This document shows positions 1-5,565 of a stretch of DNA of 5,739 nt, in pieces. Location: assembly GCA_905206455.1 (NCBI GenBank), contig CAJLHL010000108.1, positions 1 to 5,739 on the forward strand, given 5' to 3'. The notes under the pieces are model-generated. The model worked only from the letters and a program-made list of their open reading frames with translations, searched no databases and had not been told where the DNA came from. The translations under genes and the position numbers were made by a program. This stretch comes from an uncultured Eubacteriales bacterium (lineage in GTDB: Bacteria; Bacillota; Clostridia; Peptostreptococcales; Anaerovoracaceae). Position 1 is the first letter of the stretch. Every line of letters starts with the position of its first letter.

Positions 1-462
1 GTAAAGATATGTCAGATTCTGAAGCATAATATGCCCGTCTTTATTCTTCCAAGTCCGGTGACTTCCGTCCAGACCGTGGAGAAGATAGAGCACCGGGTAC
101 TGCCGATCCGCATCATAATCCGCCGGCAGAAGGATATTCGCGTGACGCTTTGTACCGGTCACTTCCGAGTCATAGGTGATCGTCTCCGGCTGACTGTACT
201 GAAATTCCGGATGTTCCTTCATATAATAAGGATTTTCCGAAAGATCCACCGCAATTCCCTGCTCATTCACCGCCTGATCATACTGCTTCGCCTCTGCGCG
301 AAGTTCCGCCTGCCGGCTCGTCGCTGTCTCCGAGCCGGCGCAGCCGGAAAACGCCGTACAGAGACACAGCAACAGTGCAGTAGCGGCGGCAAATTTTCCT
401 CTGCGACGAAACCACACGTCTTTCCGCGCTGTCCCGCGCTCTTTCATCCTTCGTTTACTCAT
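1..462 (-). CDS. Putative secreted lipoprotein esterase, alpha/beta-hydrolase (Esterase D / feruloyl-esterase-like), N-terminal part only
   Basis: Only the first 154 residues lie in the window; the gene continues past base 1. The N-terminus is very basic (SKRRMKERG, RRRGK at 19-23), followed by a hydrophobic stretch (about 24-39) and a lipobox FSGC with the lipidated Cys at 41, so the product is probably anchored on the outer face of the membrane. A polar linker (about 42-90) leads into the start of a hydrolase domain: KRHANILLPADY (105-116) and YPVLYLLHG (122-130), then a Gly-Ser-rich turn and Trp138. This pattern is typical of the PF00756-type esterase family, where the HG pair lies near the oxyanion hole. 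The catalytic GxSxG motif is expected further on and is not visible. The ATG at 462 is chosen because a GAGGGGG ribosome binding site sits just upstream; Met6 is a weaker alternative start. A strong promoter lies at 512-540. Family-level call only; the substrate (acetyl or feruloyl esters of plant polysaccharide, for example) is inference. Confidence 0.85.
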   Translation of the reverse strand, partial: MSKRRMKERGTARKDVWFRRRGKFAAATALLLCLCTAFSGCAGSETATSRQAELRAEAKQYDQAVNEQGIAVDLSENPYYMKEHPEFQYSQPETITYDSEVTGTKRHANILLPADYDADRQYPVLYLLHGLDGSHRTWKNKDGHIMLQNLTYLY

Positions 463-511
463 GAAATCCCCCTCTTTTCTTACCCGCCGGCAGAAACCGG
501 CTTTTTTCGCT

Positions 512-540
512 ATTTTATTCCCATGTATCCCCGGAGTCAA
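512..540 (-). promoter_or_regulatory. Sigma-A promoter of the lipoprotein esterase gene
   Basis: Read on the minus strand, TTGACT (535-540) is followed by exactly 17 bases and then TAAAAT (512-517). Each hexamer differs from consensus by one base. The expected transcript start, about 505, would give a leader of roughly 45 bases before the ATG at 462. Seen directly as a sequence match; activity is inferred. Confidence 0.7.
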
Positions 541-598
541 ATGCGTATCATGTATTATCCGCCATGTCTGAAAAACATGAAAAGAATGCGTCCCGAAG

Positions 599-627
599 TT
601 GACGGCCGGCCGCCGCTCGGTTAGAAT
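599..627 (+). promoter_or_regulatory. Sigma-A promoter for the 160-residue hypothetical gene
   Basis: TTGACG (599-604), a 17-base spacer, and TAGAAT (622-627) match the sigma-A consensus with one mismatch per hexamer. The start of transcription would be near 634, giving a leader of about 139 bases before the ATG at 773. The spacer contains the 8-base palindrome GGCCGGCC (604-611), which overlaps the last base of the -35 box and could be an operator, though this is only a possibility. The promoter diverges from the one at 512-540, with 58 bases between the two -35 boxes. Confidence 0.6.
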
Positions 628-772
628 CTGATCAAGACAAGCATTTTCAACGGAACCCGTCCGCTTCAGAAAACGGCGGAAACAGATTGTCGTCCGTCAG
701 AAGACTCAGCGGCTCTCCTGCCCGCGGGAAAAAATACAATTCAGGACCGATCGCCGGTCAGAAAGGAATCCC

Positions 773-1255
773 ATGAAAATCAGCACAAAACTGCGCCCGG
801 AAGAACTTCCAGCGCATATCGGCGAAAAAATAAAAAATCTAACGGAGCTCACCGGAGGTCAGAACGCCGGAATCCTCATCCACGATGAACAGGTCATCGT
901 CTGCGACTGGTCGGAGGCGGAGGGTCTCCCCTATGTGACCTTTTCCTACGATCTCATCTTCACCGATGGCGACGATATCACGCTGACCGGGGTGAAATAC
1001 ATTGAAGACGTGCGCGAAGCACTTCCCGGCACCATGGAATACGACCCGCAGCGAAAGACGCTCCGCGGCAGAGGCATGGATATCCTGAGCGACACCATCG
1101 GCGACATCCCGGCGCTTTTCGGTTACCGCGTGAAAGGCGGCCGGCAGCCTGAATTTGCAGAAGACGGAAGCGTCCTTTCCGTCCCGGCGGTATGTTATTA
1201 TCTCACCGGAGGCGGAGAAATCGTGATTGCCGTCGCACCAGAATCCTGGAAATAG
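773..1255 (+). CDS. Hypothetical protein of 160 residues, cytosolic, function unknown
   Basis: I do not recognise the family. The frame is credible as a gene: ATG at 773 has the ribosome binding site AGAAAGGA at a suitable distance, a promoter lies upstream (599-627), third codon positions are rich in G and C like the neighbours, and it ends with TAG before a hairpin. The product has no signal peptide or membrane segment, and is acidic. It begins with a charged helix-like part (about 8-27), then alternating hydrophobic beta-like stretches: AGILIHDEQVIVCDW (32-46), YVTFSYDLIF (54-63), and near the end AVCYYLTGGGEIVIAVAP. A region around 85-112 (PGTMEYDPQRKTLRGRGMD) is polar and looks loop-like. 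Overall it resembles a small mixed alpha/beta domain. No catalytic motif is apparent. It is transcribed convergently to the ABC transporter operon and has no obvious operon partner. Confidence 0.75.
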   Translation: MKISTKLRPEELPAHIGEKIKNLTELTGGQNAGILIHDEQVIVCDWSEAEGLPYVTFSYDLIFTDGDDITLTGVKYIEDVREALPGTMEYDPQRKTLRGRGMDILSDTIGDIPALFGYRVKGGRQPEFAEDGSVLSVPAVCYYLTGGGEIVIAVAPESWK

Positions 1256-1261
1256 TCCCGT

Positions 1262-1290
1262 AAAAATGCGCCGGACAGTCCGCCCGGCGC
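1262..1290 (-). terminator. Rho-independent terminator of the ABC transporter operon, possibly bidirectional
   Basis: GCGCCGG (1268-1274) and CCGGCGC (1284-1290) form a perfect 7-bp GC stem with a 9-base loop. On the minus strand the stem is followed by ATTTTTA (run of five Ts at 1262-1266), so it should end transcripts coming from the permease gene, whose stop codon is 41 bases upstream. On the plus strand the stem is followed only by TTCAG, so it is a weak terminator for the 160-residue gene. Confidence 0.7.
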
Positions 1291-1330
1291 TTCAGAAATG
1301 TTCCTCTTCCGCAAGCTGCGGCTTATTTTT

Positions 1331-2908
1331 CTATACTCTCAGTTTAAACGTCTTCGGAGCGAACTTATATACCAGAACGCTGGCCGCGATACAGTACAGG
1401 ACACAGAAGAGGATGGTCATTCCGCCGAAAATCATGGTGGACATCCGGATCTGCATCATAAAAAAGCATATGAAATACGTGACGATCGTCACTATGCGGT
1501 ATGTAGCGCTCTTAATCTCCGTGCCTGCGTTATACGGCTGCAGCAGATAGTAAATCGTCAGATAATGCACCGAAAAGAAAATGCTCAGGCAGATGATCGA
1601 CACGAAAAGCACCGCATAGTTCACGGGGTTTTCCGTCCCTCCGGAAGCGTACAGCAGCCCCGCCAGACCGCCGCCGATCACCGCCGCCGGCAGCAGATTG
1701 ACCTTGACGATTTCCCGGAGACGAATCTGAAACAGTTTCAGCACAAACTTTGGCTGTTTATAGAAAGAATACGTCAGCAGACTGTGATCGCAGTTCATAA
1801 ACAGCGCCTGAGTAAAGCCGGTTCCCCGGTTGATAGCATACATAATGAATACAAAATACGGCAGATAAACCATCAATAATTCGTTGGTCGTCTTCCTGAA
1901 TTCCGGAGACAGATAAAACCCCAAAAGAGCCGCGCAGACAATCCCCAGAGATACCAGCGCGATTTTCCTGGAAGTCTTCCACAAAAGTCTCTGATGCCGC
2001 CGGATAAACAGCTCATTGAGATATTCAAATCCCTTTTTCCGGCTGGTGATCGTCGTGTCCGCGGAGATCATTTTACGGCTCTGTTCCCTGGTCTGCGTCT
2101 TCATCTGTCCGCGAAGATCCATCTGATTTTTCGCCTGACTCAGGATCTGACGATAGACGTCCTTGTAATCCTTAAACCCGGCGACCTTCCATACGGACAG
2201 AAGCCCTCCGGCGGTGACCGCGATCATCAGTCCCGCAGAAACCGCCGCAGGAAGAACAAAGCCGGCGGCCGGCGGTATACATGCCGCAGCCATGAGCAGA
2301 GCGAAGACAATCCATCCGAACCTTCCCAGCTGATTTTCATTGGTGATCTTTCCCGTCTTTTCATAGCGGTGCAGGGTGACCATCACGATCAGCAGCTTGG
2401 CGCCGGCGACAAAAAACGGGATCAGAAGGCAAATCCACAGCGGCACCCCTTTGTACAGACCGAAAAACAGCGAGAACGGCAGAAATCCCACGATAACTTT
2501 CAGAATCGCATACGTGTAATCTGTCAGCGCATATTCCCGCGCGTTCATGCGCATCAGCATCACCGCGTAGAATTTATCCTTCGTCGGATTAAACAGGTAA
2601 GTATTCATAAAAGCGCCGATGACCGTCAGAAAAAACAATAGATGCAAAAACATCTGATCCTGATTCACTTTGCTGTACAGAGGACAGATACCGAACAGCA
2701 GCAGCAGATAAAGAAATTTTCCCGCAAAGATGGAAAAGAATTCCCATACGGCGGCGATGATATTGGCCAGAACCTTCAGATCCTGAAAACCATACAGCGA
2801 GTCTGGAAGAATCCGTTTCAGCAGCGGAACCTGTTTCAGCGAAAAGATCACGCTGTTGGCCCGGTAAGAATTTTTCAGCCTAAATGCGATTTGAAATGTC
2901 TTATTCAT
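1331..2908 (-). CDS. ABC transporter permease, about 12 membrane segments, 525 residues
   Basis: This is the membrane half of a two-gene ABC transporter, encoded directly after its ATP-binding partner and overlapping it by 8 bases, so the two are translationally coupled. The protein is strongly hydrophobic, with about twelve likely membrane segments (roughly 46-76, 86-106, 132-152, 155-178, 197-219, 221-240, 316-334, 344-360, 404-422, 429-456, 470-487, 490-514), split into two halves by a polar, charged cytosolic stretch at 241-315 containing many Lys, Arg and Gln. The architecture resembles large Firmicute ABC-2/EcsB-like permeases, but I cannot assign a family with certainty. The start is placed at 2908 because GGGAGG (2915-2920) lies 6 bases upstream. 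The ATG at 2914 would sit directly against that site, and the frame further upstream only runs inside the ATPase gene. Direction is probably export, and the substrate is unknown. Confidence 0.88.
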   Translation of the reverse strand: MNKTFQIAFRLKNSYRANSVIFSLKQVPLLKRILPDSLYGFQDLKVLANIIAAVWEFFSIFAGKFLYLLLLFGICPLYSKVNQDQMFLHLLFFLTVIGAFMNTYLFNPTKDKFYAVMLMRMNAREYALTDYTYAILKVIVGFLPFSLFFGLYKGVPLWICLLIPFFVAGAKLLIVMVTLHRYEKTGKITNENQLGRFGWIVFALLMAAACIPPAAGFVLPAAVSAGLMIAVTAGGLLSVWKVAGFKDYKDVYRQILSQAKNQMDLRGQMKTQTREQSRKMISADTTITSRKKGFEYLNELFIRRHQRLLWKTSRKIALVSLGIVCAALLGFYLSPEFRKTTNELLMVYLPYFVFIMYAINRGTGFTQALFMNCDHSLLTYSFYKQPKFVLKLFQIRLREIVKVNLLPAAVIGGGLAGLLYASGGTENPVNYAVLFVSIICLSIFFSVHYLTIYYLLQPYNAGTEIKSATYRIVTIVTYFICFFMMQIRMSTMIFGGMTILFCVLYCIAASVLVYKFAPKTFKLRV

Positions 2909-3608
2909 GACCATCCTCCCGCAGCGCCGCGATAATTTTCTCTTTAAACTCTTTGCTGTCCAGATCGCTCTTGTCCACCACTTCCAGTTCTCCGTGATTG
3001 AGCAGAACGATTTCATCGCAGAGATCCAGCGCCAGATCCATGATATGAGTGGAAAAAATCGTGATACGGTCTGACTTTAAAGCCCTCAGCAGCTGTTTCA
3101 TCTCTTCCGCCACGACCACATCCAGCGACGTCAGCGGCTCATCCAGGAGCAGAATCTCCGGCTTGGCGATGATGTTGATCAGCATCTGCATTTTATTTTT
3201 CATCCCGTGAGAATAATCTTTCATCAGCTTATCCCGGTCTTCCGGAGCGATGCTCACATAATCAAAATACGTGTCGATAGGCTGCAGGTCCTCGATATAT
3301 TTTTCATTGATTTCCAGAAAAAATTTCAGAAATTCCCTGCCGGTGAGAAATTCCGGTACGGTAGGCGTAGACAGCACATAGCCGATATCTTCCGGCCTCA
3401 CCTCTCTTCTGCCCTCCTCCGTCTCCAGATAAAACTGACCCCCGTCCGTCCTGATATCCCGGTTGAGGCAATTGAAAAGCGTGGTCTTTCCCGCTCCGTT
3501 TCTTCCCAGCAGTCCGTAAATCTTACCGCTTTCAAAGGTAAAATCGATATCCTGCAGGACGCGTTTCGCTTCAAAGTGCTTTGACAGATGTTCGATTACA
3601 AATTTCAT
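2901..3608 (-). CDS. ABC transporter ATP-binding protein, 235 residues
   Basis: This is the nucleotide-binding subunit that powers the permease encoded immediately downstream. All core motifs but one are canonical. Walker A is GRNGAGKT (35-42). The signature region is YSHGMKNK (132-139), the SHGMK variant common in EcsA-like Firmicute exporters. Walker B is LLLDEP (153-158) with the catalytic Glu157. The D-loop is SLD (161-163) and the switch His is in STH (His188). The Q-loop position (GYVLSTPTVPEFLTG, 76-90) carries Ser in place of Gln, a divergence seen in some members of this group. The length is normal for a single nucleotide-binding domain, with a short C-terminal tail. The ATG at 3608 is the natural domain start, though its ribosome binding site is weak (a GGG three bases upstream and AAAGGG further off). 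A candidate promoter lies at 3765-3794, and the leader is about 150 bases. The transported substrate is not evident; no peptide or lantibiotic gene lies nearby. Confidence 0.93.
   Translation of the reverse strand: MKFVIEHLSKHFEAKRVLQDIDFTFESGKIYGLLGRNGAGKTTLFNCLNRDIRTDGGQFYLETEEGRREVRPEDIGYVLSTPTVPEFLTGREFLKFFLEINEKYIEDLQPIDTYFDYVSIAPEDRDKLMKDYSHGMKNKMQMLINIIAKPEILLLDEPLTSLDVVVAEEMKQLLRALKSDRITIFSTHIMDLALDLCDEIVLLNHGELEVVDKSDLDSKEFKEKIIAALREDGHE
2915..2920 (-). promoter_or_regulatory. Ribosome binding site deciding the permease start
   Basis: GGGAGG on the minus strand lies inside the last codons of the ATPase gene, 6 bases before the ATG at 2908. It excludes the in-frame ATG at 2914, which would have no spacing, and the much longer open frame upstream. 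Confidence 0.75.
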
Positions 3609-3667
3609 AAACCCTGTTCCCTTTCCTTTTTCTCATAAACTCATTTCCCTGTTCTCCGCCCCGTTCT

Positions 3668-3726
3668 TCTCTCCGTCTACCGGAGAGACGCACACGCAAG
3701 AGACCGGCGCGCAAAATATCTGCGCG
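3668..3726 (-). other. Two small hairpins in the ABC operon leader
   Basis: A perfect 8-bp inverted repeat, TCTCTCCG/CGGAGAGA (3668-3675 and 3681-3688, 5-base loop), and a 6-bp one, CGCGCA/TGCGCG (3708-3713 and 3721-3726, 7-base loop), lie in the predicted untranslated leader. Neither is followed by a run of Ts on the minus strand, so they are not terminators as they stand. They may affect transcript stability or translation. I do not recognise a riboswitch. Confidence 0.35.
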
Positions 3727-3764
3727 GTGAAAAGAAGACTCCGATCCGGACAGAGACAAAAATG

Positions 3765-3794
3765 ATTTTATCATAAAACTAATTCCTATGGAAA
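3765..3794 (-). promoter_or_regulatory. Extended -10 promoter of the ABC transporter operon
   Basis: On the minus strand the sequence TGATAAAAT gives an extended -10 (TG at 3772-3773, TAAAAT at 3765-3770). A weak -35, TTTCCA (3789-3794), lies 18 bases upstream. Transcription would begin near 3758, leaving a leader of about 150 bases before the ATG at 3608. It lies downstream of the lysR-type gene, so the ABC operon need not depend on read-through from that gene, after which I see no terminator. Confidence 0.5.
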
Positions 3795-3881
3795 TGCAGC
3801 TTGAGAAATAATGAAAATTAAGGAATCGGGAAATCGAATCTTTTTTCTGTCATTCATTTTTCTTTCACGAAAATTCCGGCT

Positions 3882-4778
3882 TCAGACCTCTGACCGGATC
3901 TTGTCGGTGCATAATTCAAGAAACAACTGCATCAGCGGGCTGAGCCATTTGTTTTTATGATGGCCGCAGATCGCGGTAATCGTCGTACCGGTTAATTCGG
4001 TAGGGATTTCTGCAAGGCTTCCCTCCGCTAACTCCGCCTGTACGGAAAAACGCGGCAGATAGGATATCCCCACATCGCTCTTCACGAGATTTTTGATCGT
4101 GGGAATGCTCCAGAGTTCGATAGTGTGATCGAGTGCGATAGACTTTTGGCCGAGGTAGCGTTCAAATATCTGGCGGAATACACAGGAAGGCTCATTGATG
4201 ATAAACGGCACCGGTATATTTTGGTCTGCCGTAATAAAATCAGGGTACTGCCTTCTGATTTCCGGTGACGCCACCAGCGCTAACGAATATGTACCGAGTG
4301 CATGTGTAGTGAGACTCCTTCCGAAGCCTCCCACACAATCGTAAAATACACCGATATCCAGCGAACCGGCCAGCAGTTCATCCCGTATCTCGTAACAATT
4401 CATCGACCGCAGAAACAGCCGTCCCTTCGGCGCCTGCCGGTGAAATTCTTTCAGAACCGCCGGCATGTGACTGTACAGCAGCGTCTCTCCGACGCCGATA
4501 CGCAAAGTCCCCCGGCATTCTGCCAGATCATTTCTGAAATTCTGCAGCCGGTCTATCGAAGACAAAACTTCATCTACATAAGGGAGCAGATCTTCACCGG
4601 CTTTTGTGAGAACCATTCTTCTGCCGATCTTTTCAAACAGACGGACGGAAAGTTCCCGTTCCAGCTGACCGATTTGAAAGGTGATCGTAGACTGTGTATA
4701 ATTCAGACGCTCCGCAGCCTTGGAAAAACCGCCCTCTTCTACAATCATCCGAAAGGTATTTAAATATTTTAATTCCAT
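3882..4778 (-). CDS. LysR-type transcriptional regulator, 298 residues
   Basis: The N-terminal winged helix-turn-helix has the typical LysR signature: LNTFRMIVEEGGFSKAAERL (6-25), then YTQSTITFQIGQLERELSVRLFEK (27-50) with the recognition helix around 30-40, and LTKAGEDLLPY (57-67). A linker helix (about 68-88) is followed by the effector-binding domain starting at GTLRIGVGE (90-98), including SLDIGVFYD and a C-terminal KSDVGISYLPRF motif. The length is standard. The ATG at 4778 has GGAG eight bases upstream. It diverges from a LysE/RhtB-family exporter with a 109-base gap, an arrangement like ArgP/ArgO, LysG/LysE and YfiE/EamB. It therefore probably controls that exporter in response to an amino acid or related metabolite, and likely itself through the shared region (inference). 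The gene ends with TGA, which indicates that TGA is a stop codon in this organism. No terminator is seen after it. Confidence 0.93.
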   Translation of the reverse strand: MELKYLNTFRMIVEEGGFSKAAERLNYTQSTITFQIGQLERELSVRLFEKIGRRMVLTKAGEDLLPYVDEVLSSIDRLQNFRNDLAECRGTLRIGVGETLLYSHMPAVLKEFHRQAPKGRLFLRSMNCYEIRDELLAGSLDIGVFYDCVGGFGRSLTTHALGTYSLALVASPEIRRQYPDFITADQNIPVPFIINEPSCVFRQIFERYLGQKSIALDHTIELWSIPTIKNLVKSDVGISYLPRFSVQAELAEGSLAEIPTELTGTTITAICGHHKNKWLSPLMQLFLELCTDKIRSEV

Positions 4779-4801
4779 CTGATCGCTCCTATATACTTCA
4801 A

Positions 4802-4816
4802 TATAATTAAATTATA
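4802..4816. promoter_or_regulatory. Second AT-rich dyad, possible accessory regulator site
   Basis: TATAATTAAATTATA is a perfect 7-1-7 inverted repeat, its centre 24 bases from that of the 4827-4839 operator. It contains T-N11-A spacings and covers the candidate minus-strand -10 (TATAAT, 4811-4816) of the lysR-type gene, so a bound regulator could repress its own gene. Because it consists only of A and T in an AT-rich region, it could be chance. Confidence 0.35.
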
Positions 4817-4826
4817 ATTTTAAATA

Positions 4827-4839
4827 TATCAATTTGATA
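4827..4839. promoter_or_regulatory. Likely LysR-type operator (T-N11-A dyad)
   Basis: TATCAATTTGATA is a perfect 6-1-6 inverted repeat that fits the LysR-family T-N11-A box, with ATC and GAT arms. Its right half, TTGATA, is also the exporter's -35 hexamer, and its left half read on the minus strand is again TTGATA. Binding here could occlude or activate the exporter promoter. It is the best candidate for the primary regulator site; the flanking AT-rich sequence makes the second dyad less telling. Confidence 0.6.
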
Positions 4840-4863
4840 AAAATATCTATTCGGTTGTATTAT
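4834..4863 (+). promoter_or_regulatory. Promoter of the LysE-family exporter gene
   Basis: TTGATA (4834-4839), an 18-base spacer and TATTAT (4858-4863) form a near-consensus sigma-A promoter. The transcript would start near 4870, only a few bases before the ribosome binding site AAGGAGG (4874-4880). The -35 box forms half of the T-N11-A dyad. Confidence 0.55.
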
Positions 4864-4873
4864 ATATAGAAAA

Positions 4874-4880
4874 AAGGAGG
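4874..4880 (+). promoter_or_regulatory. Ribosome binding site fixing a GTG start
   Basis: A perfect AAGGAGG lies 7 bases before GTG at 4888. This places the exporter start at a non-ATG codon and matches the usual N-terminus of the family, a few residues before the first membrane segment and the TPGPN motif. Confidence 0.8.
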
Positions 4881-4887
4881 TTCACAA

Positions 4888-5475
4888 GTGTTACTTTCAG
4901 CGATTCTTTCCTATCTGCCCTACTCCCTGGCGACGGCTTTTACACCGGGGCCAAACAATATTCTCGCCTTCTATTCTGTCAGCCAGAAGGGCTGGCGCCG
5001 GGGAAAAAGTATCCTATGCGGCATCGGATTCGGTTTTCTCAGCGTCATGATCCTCTGCGCCCTGTTCTGCTATGAGCTGGTGACATATCTCCCTTCTGTC
5101 ACCGGGATTCTGAAATATGCAGGCGCCGCTTATATCGTTTTTCTCGCAGTCCATATCGCTTTGAGCCGGCCCGATGATGCGGAATATACGAAGATCTCTT
5201 TCTCAAAAGGTTTCTTTCTGCAATTTGTCAACGCAAAGATCATTCTCTACGCGATCACCGTTTATACAGGCTATCTCTCACCTCATGGCCAGACGCTCCG
5301 CTCACTTCTGATTCACGCATGAGTCATGACAGCCACAGGAATGGCAGGAATTCTGACCTGGGCCGCCGCGGGAAATATATTTCAAGAATTCCTGACAAAA
5401 TATTACCGGCCGTTTCATATTCTGATGAGTCTGATTCTTTTGTGGTGCGCGTTCTCTCTTCTGCTCGGCCGCTGA
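4888..5475 (+). pseudogene. LysE/RhtB-family amino-acid exporter (EamB-like), interrupted by in-frame TGA at codon 145
   Basis: Members of this family are small inner-membrane exporters of amino acids; EamB (YfiK) exports O-acetylserine and cysteine. The reading frame from the GTG at 4888 shows the hallmark N-terminus ATAFTPGPNNILAF (15-28), then FGFLSVMIL, a YAGAAYIVFLA segment and FFLQFVNAKIILYAIT, all typical of the EamB-like branch. A TGA at 5320-5322 ends this frame at 144 residues. The same frame continues without a shift for 50 more codons to a TGA at 5473-5475, encoding family-like sequence (LTWAAAGNIFQEF, 156-168, then a final hydrophobic helix to residue 195). The total of 195 codons is, from memory, the usual length of EamB. 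The stop falls in the membrane segment before the AAAGNIFQ motif, so a truncated product would lack about the last quarter and probably not work. Restart at the ATG at 5326 is possible but has no ribosome binding site. Best explained by a point mutation (TCA or similar to TGA) or a read error. Confidence 0.85.
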
Positions 5476-5501
5476 AATAATCAGCCAAATCCATTGATAA
5501 T

Positions 5502-5521
5502 ACCGGAATGTTAAATCCGGT
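5502..5521 (+). terminator. Weak hairpin after the exporter gene
   Basis: ACCGGA (5502-5507) and TCCGGT (5516-5521) form a 6-bp stem with an 8-base loop, 26 bases after the exporter's final stop. There is no run of Ts on either side, so intrinsic termination is doubtful. Confidence 0.25.
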
Positions 5522-5565
5522 TGACAAATTGCCAGTTCTCACAGGCAGCCATTTTCTCCGATCTC

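Larger units (their letters stand above)
463..772. other. Divergent intergenic region, 310 bases, no gene seen
   Basis: This stretch separates the minus-strand esterase from the plus-strand hypothetical gene. It holds the two divergent promoters, a short hairpin followed by six Ts on the plus strand (486-507), and a 5-bp hairpin (GACCG/CGGTC, 745-759) just before the ribosome binding site AGAAAGGA of the downstream gene. I find no open frame in it with a credible ribosome binding site and no recognisable RNA element. Confidence 0.6.
4779..4887. promoter_or_regulatory. Divergent lysR/lysE control region, AT-rich
   Basis: These 109 bases are far richer in A and T than the surrounding genes. 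They hold the exporter promoter (4834-4863), a candidate regulator promoter on the minus strand (TATAAT at 4811-4816, with a weak -35 TTATCA 18 bases upstream), and two perfect dyads centred at 4809 and 4833. This is the expected layout of a LysR-type regulator that controls its neighbour and itself from one site cluster. Confidence 0.65.

Noticed and set aside
31..624. Plus-strand open frame opposite the esterase
   Set aside because: It is antisense to a clear lipoprotein esterase and runs through that gene's promoter. The product is basic and featureless.
735..740. TACAAT as the -10 of the 160-residue gene
   Set aside because: There is no -35 at a suitable distance, and TTGACG-17-TAGAAT at 599-627 is a much better match.
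1994..2935. Two plus-strand open frames opposite the permease gene
   Set aside because: Their products are rich in Arg, His and Gln with no domain, as expected for the reverse frame of a hydrophobic membrane protein. They have no credible ribosome binding sites.
2909..3016. Longer permease start upstream, inside the ATPase gene
   Set aside because: The extra residues lie wholly over the ATPase coding sequence and lack membrane-protein character. GGGAGG at 2915-2920 places the start at 2908.
3571..3774. Small minus-strand open frame upstream of the ATPase gene
   Set aside because: It overlaps the ATPase start in another frame, has low-complexity Arg/Glu/Gly content, and its ATG lies upstream of the likely transcript start.
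5320..5322. TGA read as Trp by an alternative genetic code
   Set aside because: The LysR-type gene ends with TGA at a normal family length, and Trp codons in the window are TGG, so the standard meaning of TGA fits.
5320..5345. Selenocysteine recoding of the TGA in the exporter gene
   Set aside because: The only hairpin just downstream is a 4-bp stem (GCCA/TGGC, 5332-5345), too weak for a bacterial SECIS element. I know of no LysE-family selenoprotein, and Sec would have no evident role in a membrane helix here.
5521..5526. TTGACA as a -35 box
   Set aside because: No -10-like hexamer occurs 16-18 bases downstream. The perfect TATAAT at 5569 is about 42 bases away.
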